Assembly: GCA_030180135.1 (NCBI GenBank)
Contig: CM058235.1
Coordinates: 93,100,535 to 93,164,534, forward strand
DNA: 64,000 bases
Source of the DNA: Orychophragmus violaceus
Lineage: Eukaryota > Streptophyta > Magnoliopsida > Brassicales > Brassicaceae
Direction: 5' to 3'
Positions 57,501 to 64,000 of the stretch are shown here, one piece after another (positions within the stretch are counted from its first letter, which is position 1; every line of letters begins with the position of its first letter). Under the pieces are notes generated by a model, which made no database searches, had not been told where the DNA came from, and worked only from the letters and a program-made list of their open reading frames with translations. A program made the translations under genes and the position numbers.

Positions 57501-58031
57501 GCATTTCTCGTATTGTATGTAGATGACATACTCCTTCTCGGAAATGACATTCCGTTGTTGCAATCTATCAAGACTTGGCTCGGAAGTTGTTTTTCAATGA
57601 AAGACATGGGAGAAGCCGCATACATTCTTGGAATAAGAATCTATAGAGATAGATTAAATAAGCTAATTGGATTGTGTCAAGATACTTATATTGATAAGGT
57701 ATTACACAGATTCAGTATGCATGATTCCAAGAAGGGCTACATACCAATGTCTCATGGCATAAGTCTCAGCAAGAAGCAGTGTCCTGCGACACCTGCTGAG
57801 CGAGAACGCATGGGTCGGATTCCTTATGCTTCGGCTTTATGATCCATCATGTATGCCATGCTCTGTACTCGTCCAGATGTTGCTTGTGCTTTAAGCATGA
57901 CGAGTAGATACCAATCTGATCCAGGTGAAAGTCATTGGACAGCTGTCAAGAACATTCTGAAGTATTTGAGAAATACTAAGGATAAATTCTTGGTGTACGG
58001 AGGAAGTGATGAGCTAGTAGTAAGTGGTTAC
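54520..58031 (+). pseudogene. Gag-pol of Cop-g, broken by two stops and one frameshift
   Basis: Gag from ATG 54520 (or 54532, family start MTNTHHNTF). The zinc knuckle reads CHYCNELGHWKRNY: its last Cys is Tyr. Protease DTGCGAH is intact. A TAG at 55513-55515 replaces the TTG of Cop-d. Integrase is complete (HHCC; HTDVCGPM, LRSDRGGEY, PQWNGVSERRNR; GAA where Cop-d has its stop). A one-base deletion near 56815 shifts frame between integrase and RT. RT keeps the LYVDDILLLGND catalytic box. TGA at 57840-57842 replaces a Gly codon in RIPYASAL-G. RNase H is cut at SGY by Gyp-2. Each element of the pair is intact where the other is broken. Confidence 0.92.
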
Positions 58032-59237
58032 TGATAGGCTCAGAGTTTTTCCCTATTCTAAACTGCAAGTGAACAGCAATGTCAAAGTAGTATATAGGGT
58101 TATCGAATCCACAGGGACACTAGGTCTCGATAGATCAGAACAGTAGAGACTAATACTAGAAATAAGCAGATGGTGAAGTAAATAAACTGCGAAGCAAGAA
58201 AGTAAACAGTAGCAAGTTGGTTGTGAAAGCAATAAACTAAAAGCGTCAAGCCTAGGGTATTCTCAGAAAATAAGACAAGCAGACAGTTCATTCAGCAAGG
58301 ATCTAATTAAGCACAGTTCTAGAACTCAAAAGACAGATATAGAATTAACCAAATTCCTTTGCGATAATTCTCTAAGTCTAAGTGCAGCAAACCAAACTTT
58401 CGTTTGCGAGAACTAACAGATTAAACTAGCATTAATCCCAAGTTTGATATGTTCACAATTATCCTAAACCAAACTTCCGTTTGCGCAAAGTTTAATTGCC
58501 CAATTTAATTAGTTCAGATTCCTAAACCCCACTTCCGTGACGTATTTAGCAACCTAAGATCTAGATTCTAATTGATCAGGTTAGAACTAGCTTTAAGCAC
58601 AATTAAATTGAAGAACAGATATAGTTTGAATCCTTAACTGAAATTGAACAAGTCTAGCAAGTCATGAAATCCTATGTGAGAAACCCTAAACCTAACAAGG
58701 AATCTACTCAGACATAGATAATGAAAACATAATCATAGAAATAATAGATTGCATAAAAGAATAAGAGTAAAAAGGGGTTCAAAATCTTCTCCAAATACAG
58801 ATGATGTAACAGGTTCAGATCAGCCCCAAAAGCTCTAAAAATCCTATGCTCTTAATTATGAAAGCGTAATGTAAAGCGTATCTAATTAAAACACTAAAAA
58901 CTCTATTATATAGGTCTAATCTCGGCCAGGGGCTTCTTTGTAAATATCAGGAACTTCTGGATCAAAGTGCAATATCTTGATTCTTCTAAACCGCCGAGTT
59001 TTGGCCCATCTCGCTGGTGCATCGATCGATGCTAGAGTGCAACGATCGACACCTTTCTCTGTTTCGGACAGTGAACTCTATCTCTCGGCCAATCACTCCA
59101 AAAATCTCCAAAAAGCTCCATTATCTCCAATTTAGCTCCAAACCTTATTATACCTGTAAAATACTCTAAAAGAACACAAAAGACACTAAAAACACAACTA
59201 TATCATGGCCTAAAACTAGTAAAAACCATGATATATC
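58032..59237 (-). repeat. 3' LTR of Gyp-2 (1206 bp)
   Basis: Minus strand starts TGATATATCATGG and ends GAGCCTATCA (plus ends TGATAG and ATATCA), inserted in Cop-g after GTTAC. Confidence 0.92.
58906..59052 (-). promoter_or_regulatory. Gyp-2 U3 palindrome pair and TATA box
   Basis: Palindrome pair GCATCGATCGATGC and GCAACGATCGACACC at 59018-59052; TATATAA on the minus strand at 58906-58912, about 106 bp downstream. Same order as in the Copia LTRs despite the unrelated LTR. Confidence 0.5.
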
Positions 59238-60593
59238 AACTCCCCCACACTTAGCCTTTGCTTGCCCTCAAGCAAAACAGAGAACTAAAACATGGTGAAG
59301 AGGTTTGAAAACTCTTCAGAAACTTATTTCATCCTAGAAGCTACAATACTCAGATTCCCCTTAGTAAACCACTGAAAGAATCAATCACAGGATATCAAGA
59401 CCAACATGTACTTCCCCCACACTTAGCAACTGTCCTAGGTAAACTCCACAATCACATTCAAGCATTCAAATTCTCCCTACTGACTTCTGCAAGTATTTAA
59501 GTGCGGTCTCACCTAAGGAGTATCGATCAAAGGGCACATGGATTCTTATCAGCTCTAGACCACCATACTATCTTTCTCTAGTCCCTTTCTTCTCTTTCCC
59601 TTCTTTAACAACTGATTTTTCCCCATTGGGTATCATTTTATTTTTTTTATCAGTGTTCTTCCCGTTATGGGGTGTACTTTGGACACATTCCATGGATCAC
59701 ATGAGAGAAAATAGTGTTTGTTACCATTCTCATGACCACTTCGGAGTTACTAACTCATCCTCAGTTTATTATCTTTTTTTTTTTACTTTATAGAAGGGGA
59801 GAAGGGAACTAAATAGGATAGGTTGACAGGCTGTGTCAGAACTAACAAGGGAATCCGACACAAAGTATACCAAGCCCTTAGGTGAGAAATCTAAGTCAGT
59901 ATTAAGGTTGAAGTCAGTAAAAGGATCCTCTGATACCTGAAGTGATGTGGGTGTTCCCAGTAGGTTGATCTGTGATGGGGTTTTCTAATAGTCATAGATA
60001 GATCCTGAAACTTCATCCCAATGGTTACTTAAGTTCCTGCAAGTCTTGTAATTCTTCTCTGAAAATCATAGTTTCTTACTTAAACAATTTTGACTCAATA
60101 AAACAAAAAAATTTTGAAAAACGGACTGACTCTTAAGAAAACAGAAAACAAAAGTCAGTAGCACCTCCCCCACACTTAAGACACACTGTCCCCAGTAGTG
60201 TCCAGCGAAGGATCGGTGAAAAGAAAGAAAAATTGAAAAGATGAAATTATGTCTGTCGGGTTTACCTCTATCGCTCATGCATCGATCGTTGCACTAAGTG
60301 CATCGACCGATACTTGGCGATTTTCGTGTTGGTCGATCGTTGCTCAAGACCGCAACGATCCCTGCAATGCGATTCCTTTCGTGTTGTGACGATCGACACA
60401 GAAGTGCGTCGATCGTTGCACTGCGAATTCATCCGAGACCTGCAAACATAAACTCACCAAAAACAAAAACAAACGTAAAATCCTAACAAAAACACCAAAA
60501 ATTAAGTAGAAAAAACACCAGTACCTAATGGTGGGTTGCCTCCCACCCAGCGCTTGTTTAAGGTCAATAGCTTGACCGGACGGATGGGAATTT
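59238..60593 (-). mobile_element. Gyp-2 3' internal non-coding region with repeated polypurine tracts
   Basis: On the minus strand: polypurine tract adjoining the LTR (59238-59253), and two more TAAGTGTGGGGGA tracts near 59411-59425 and 60166-60180. GCGCTGGGTGGGAGGCAACCC near 60536-60557 is a conserved word of plant Gypsy elements. Palindrome pairs at about 60277-60312, 60330-60372 and 60397-60424. No gene. Confidence 0.75.
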
Positions 60594-63269
60594 TCAGGTA
60601 CCAGGAGGTCCTGATAGAGACTTTTTCTGTCTCTGTTCAAGTCTCCTCATCCAAGGTGGTGAGTAGGCTGTTGCGGAATGCTCATGTCCAAGAAAAGATG
60701 GAGTGAAATGTGCCCCAGGATCTATAACCATGGTATTATCAGGCTGCTCAAAATCTGCGTCCCTTATGGTGAATGTCTGCCCATCTATCAGTGGCTTTCG
60801 CAGCTTATCCATCTCATAGTGCAGTGGTTCATCTCCCAGATGGAGGTCTATCAAGCTGTTCCTAACATCAATCAATGCTCCTGCTGTAGCCAAAAAGGGT
60901 CTCCCAAGCAATAACGCTTCATCCGGATCACAGTCATATCTCAGCATAAGGAAGTCCGTTGGAACTAAGTAGTTTCCAAATCTTACCGGAATGTCCATAA
61001 GGAGTCCTTCAGGAACTCGTATGGACTGATCAGCTAGGACAAGAGAAGTCCTAGTAGGAGTAAAATCCAACATACCCAGCTTCTCTGCCACAGAGTAAGG
61101 CATCAAACTTCCAGCAGCTCCTAAATCACACAGAGAGCGTCTAAAACTATCCTCAAAGATAGAACAATCCAGCACAAAGACTCCAGGATCAGGCAGCTTC
61201 TTCGGGACCTTAGTTAGCAGAACATCACTAATATGCTGAGGAACTATTATCACCCAGTCTTTCAGATCATCATCCAGGGGCAACATCTTGTTCAGGTACC
61301 TCTGCACACATGGATGATAAGGTGGATCATCAGAAGCTGGAATTTCTTCCAATTCTTCACCAATCCCTTCTAATCTCTTCAGCTCTTCAATCTCTTGCCT
61401 AATCACTTCAGACACTGAGGAGTGTTGTCTAAAAATCTGTTCGTAGATCTCCTGTTGAGTAATCTCAGAGGCTCCATTGAATAGGCGATCAAGCTCCAAG
61501 TCAGCATCTATGCCATTATCATCCGACAGTTCTGTCTGTTCACGCCCTGCAACGACCGACACTAAGGGTGTGTCGATCGTTGCCATCCCGACTGGTGTAT
61601 CGATCGGCACAGATGTTGCATCGATCGACGCACTGCAGCAGATTTCACCCGAGATTTTTTCACAAATATCCGAAAATTCCTGTTCTGTCACCAACTCAGC
61701 TGTACTTAGCTCAAATCTTTCACCCAGGTGAGATCCATCATTAATGTACACAGACCAGGCCTTAACATGAGTGTCTGCCACTCCTTTTCCCTTCAGTGAG
61801 CTGGACATCTGGTTCACCTGAGTGTCCAACTGCTTCATGTGAGTGCTCAGAGACTCAAATTTCCCATTGAGGTCTTCATAGACAGCGTCCAACTTCTTGT
61901 TGCAGTCCACAGAAATCTTGGTCTGACTCTCAATCAGCTGTTCCATCATAGCCTCCATTTTGCTCTCATGGGCTGTAGGTGCAGGAGGAGTCTGATAGGA
62001 TGTAGATCCATAGGTTCTCTGAGTACCTTGTCCATAGGTCTTCTGAAAACCACCAGTCTGTCCTCCATTGGAGAATCTGTTCCCCTGTTGATTACTAAAT
62101 CTATTACCTTGGAAACCAGAACCTCCTATGAAATTCACATCTTCTTCCTGAGTTTCCTCCTCAGTCTGAATCACCTCTACATCTTGGGCAAAGTGGACAG
62201 CTTTCTTACTTGTCAGGAGATTGTAGACTGTGTCCAATCTGGATCTTATATTAGCTATATCAGAATTCTCTACAGTTCCACCAGATTTCTTCCTCCTTTC
62301 ATCCATTGTCTTGCAACTGTTGCTGCCTATCAGGTTCCCAATCAACTGCTTAGCTTGTGTAGGAGTCCTGGTGTTGAAATTAGCATTACTGGAATTATCC
62401 AGCGCAGTCTGATAAGGGAGATCTATGCCTCTGAAGAAGATACCAATCAGCTGTACTTTTGTGAATCCATGGTGTGGACAGTCACGCTGATACTGCTTAA
62501 ATCTCATCTAGGCAGTCTTCAAGGGCTCCACAGCTCCTTGGGAAAAAGTGAGTATGTCCTGTCTGGACTGATCCGAGCGCGCATCATCATAAAAGTGACG
62601 CAGGAACTCACTCTTTAAGGCTGCCCAAGTAGTATACTGACCAGGTGCCAGTTGTCTCAGCCATGCACTAGCGTCTCCAGCAAGACTGTGCGGAAATAGC
62701 TTAAGGAACAGATAGTCCGGGCATACTCCTTCATACTTCATGCCAGTGACTATGTCCTCAAACTTGTCAATGTGATCCATAGGCTGCTCTGCTTGAAGAC
62801 CATGGAAAGCAATCTGTCTCATCAGCTGGTAGTAGATGGTCTTTACCTCAAAATCGTTCCTCTCAAAAGCAGGAAGCACCAAAGCTGCTCGGTTTGCATG
62901 AAACTCATCAGGTCTGTTGTAGTCAGCTAGTGTCCTCTCATGAACCACCATCTCTCTACCTTGGGCCTGTCCTTGACCCTGGTTTTGGTTCAGCTCCTGT
63001 TGCTGTTGCTCAGGAGGATCAGGGATGACATTCCCTTCAGCATCAACCCGATGCCCAGCAGCATTGTACGGGTTGTTATCTTGGTCCCTCAGGGTACCTT
63101 CAGCATCTGGTATCAAGATCAGACGTTCTCGTACCATTCTCTCTCTCTTTTCTCTTCTGATAGTCCTTTCTAGACGTCCAAGTTCCTCTAGTCCGAGATT
63201 AAGCAAGCTCAAGTTCGGATTACTTCGAGTTTTCTGCGTTGGCATAAACTGTCTGTAATCGTCCAGCAA
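60594..63269 (-). CDS. Gag-protease of Gyp-2 (one frame, one in-frame TAG)
   Basis: Single minus-strand frame of about 891 codons from ATG 63269 to 60594, interrupted only by TAG at 62508-62510 (the family has Trp at this place in the AW-RF block). Gag: Q-rich linker (EQQQQELNQNQGQGQ, ~90-110), Retrotrans_gag domain (FLKLFPHSLAGDASAWLRQL to MRFKQYQRDCPHHGF, ~175-270). No CCHC knuckle is seen. Then coiled-coil and Q/G-rich parts, and an aspartic protease with LCDLGAAGSLMP (~700) and LLLGRPFLATAGALIDV (~775). The frame includes two palindrome pairs (61547-61640) translated as ASIDATSVPIDTP and ATIDTPLVSV. No polymerase follows. Expected product: particle-forming Gag with its own protease if the stop is read through. 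Confidence 0.85.
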
Positions 63270-63489
63270 CGATCGATGCTATCAGTGCAACGATCGATTC
63301 AATCTCAGAATCGCCTAGTGACGATCGACGCAAGGGATGCAACGATCGACGCAAGGCGAAATTCGTACCTGCGACAGAAAGAAACAGAGAAAAAGTTAGC
63401 AAAATATAAAAACAAAACGAAAAAGCAAAAACAAAAAGAAAAATTTCTAGTAAAAACCCTAAGTTCGGTCCTATCGAAGATTCTAAGAG
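63270..63489 (-). mobile_element. Gyp-2 leader
   Basis: Short untranslated region with two palindrome pairs (about 63267-63300 and 63320-63357) right upstream of the gag ATG, then an A-rich stretch (63365-63450 on plus). Confidence 0.7.
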
Positions 63490-63507
63490 TCCCCGGCAAC
63501 GGCGCCA
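63490..63507 (-). other. Primer-binding site of Gyp-2 (tRNA-Asp type)
   Basis: Minus strand TGGCGCCGTTGCCGGGGA, the full 18-nt tRNA-Asp primer site of plant Gypsy elements, six bases from the LTR. Confidence 0.93.
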
Positions 63508-63513
63508 AAAACT

Positions 63514-64000
63514 TGATAGGCTCAGAGTTTTTCCCTATTCTAAACTGCAAGTGAACAGCAATGTCAAAGTAGTATATAGGGTTATCGAATCCACAGGGAC
63601 ACTAGGTCTCGATAGATCAGAACAGTAGAGCCTAATACTAGAAATAAGCAGATGGTGAAGTAAATAAATTGCGAAGCAAGAAAGTAAACAGTAGCAAGTT
63701 GGTTGTGAAAGCAATAAACTTAAAGCGTCAAGCCTAGGGTATTCTCAGAAAATCAGACAAGCAGACAGTTCATTCAGCAAGGATCTAATTAAGCACAGTT
63801 CTAGAACTCAAAACACAGATATAGAATTAACCAAATTCCTTTGCGATAATTCTCTAAGTCTAAGTGCAGCAAACCAAACTTTCGTTTGCGAGGACTAACA
63901 GATTAAACTAGCATTAATCCCAAGTTTGATATGTTCACAATTATCCTAAACCAAACTTCCGTTTGCGCAAAGTTTAATTGCCCAATTTAATTAGTTCAGA
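63514..64000 (-). repeat. 5' LTR of Gyp-2, partial (487 bp visible)
   Basis: Nearly identical to 58032-58518; continues beyond the window. Confidence 0.92.

Larger units (their letters stand above)
52763..58031 (+). mobile_element. Cop-g: Copia element related to Cop-d, interrupted by Gyp-2
   Basis: 5' LTR, primer site, leader and gag-pol are present up to the RNase H GYTDASF block, where Gyp-2 begins after GTTAC (58027-58031). The remaining RNase H, tail and 3' LTR should lie right of the window. Close to Cop-d in coding sequence (over 90% by eye) but more mutated. Confidence 0.93.
58032..64000 (-). mobile_element. Gyp-2: pol-less Gypsy element encoding only Gag-protease, runs off the right edge
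   Basis: 3' LTR 58032-59237, internal 59238-63513 (only 4.3 kb), 5' LTR from 63514. A canonical tRNA-Asp primer site and a TAAGTGTGGGGGAGT polypurine tract frame it. The only coding region is gag-pro; there is no RT, RNase H or integrase and no room for them. This is the TR-GAG type of non-autonomous LTR element. The visible 487 bp of LTR overlap differ at about six positions (98.8%). Confidence 0.92.

Noticed and set aside
60678..62618. Plus-strand ORFs within Gyp-2, including 61839-62618 (259 codons)
   Set aside because: Antisense shadows of the gag-pro frame, hydrophobic and without motifs.

Overview
This window is plant nuclear heterochromatin, very probably from a Brassicaceae species. 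It is AT-rich, the coding potential is almost all retroelement, the Helitron ends end in CTAG as in Arabidopsis relatives, and the only host-gene pieces read like an Arabidopsis-type DHHC palmitoyltransferase and an unnamed plastid-type protein. I see no intact single-copy host gene and no tRNA, rRNA or CRISPR.

Element names used below, left to right: Cop-a (1-1421, minus, cut by the window edge) inside Cop-b (1422-3378, minus); then Gyp-1 (4140-40885, plus), a Gypsy element whose copy is blown apart by four nested Copia insertions: Cop-c (4937-12036, minus, TSD GATTA) and Cop-d (12135-19372, plus, TSD ATTAG) in its 5' LTR, Cop-e (20712-28021, plus, TSD CAATA) and Cop-f (29591-37114, minus, TSD GAAAC) in its gag-pro gene. 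Gyp-1 itself sits in a decayed coiled-coil gene (3952-4139 plus 40886-41471). From 41.5 to 52.7 kb lie a probable solo LTR carrying a small Helitron, LINE fragments, a Helitron end, and a block of captured-looking gene fragments. Cop-g (52763-58031, plus) is interrupted by Gyp-2 (58032 to beyond 64000, minus).

All Copia elements share related gag, a tRNA-iMet primer site, an AGTGGGAGAT polypurine tract and LTR ends of the form TGTTGG..., but their LTRs differ. Only Cop-d and Cop-g carry a near full-length gag-pol, each broken by point mutations. Cop-c, Cop-e and Cop-f keep an intact ~300-codon gag ORF but share a decayed pol with the same RT deletion. Both Gypsy elements encode gag-protease only. 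The locus is therefore dominated by pol-less, gag-bearing retrotransposons that must be moved in trans.

The strongest unexplained structures are (i) a paired CGATCG-centred palindrome module placed just upstream of the TATA box in the LTRs of both Copia and Gypsy elements, repeated in leaders and even inside Gyp-2 coding sequence; (ii) a two-stem structure near the LTR start whose arms co-vary between Copia LTR families; (iii) a run of stem-loops just upstream of Copia gag. All identity figures are counts by eye.
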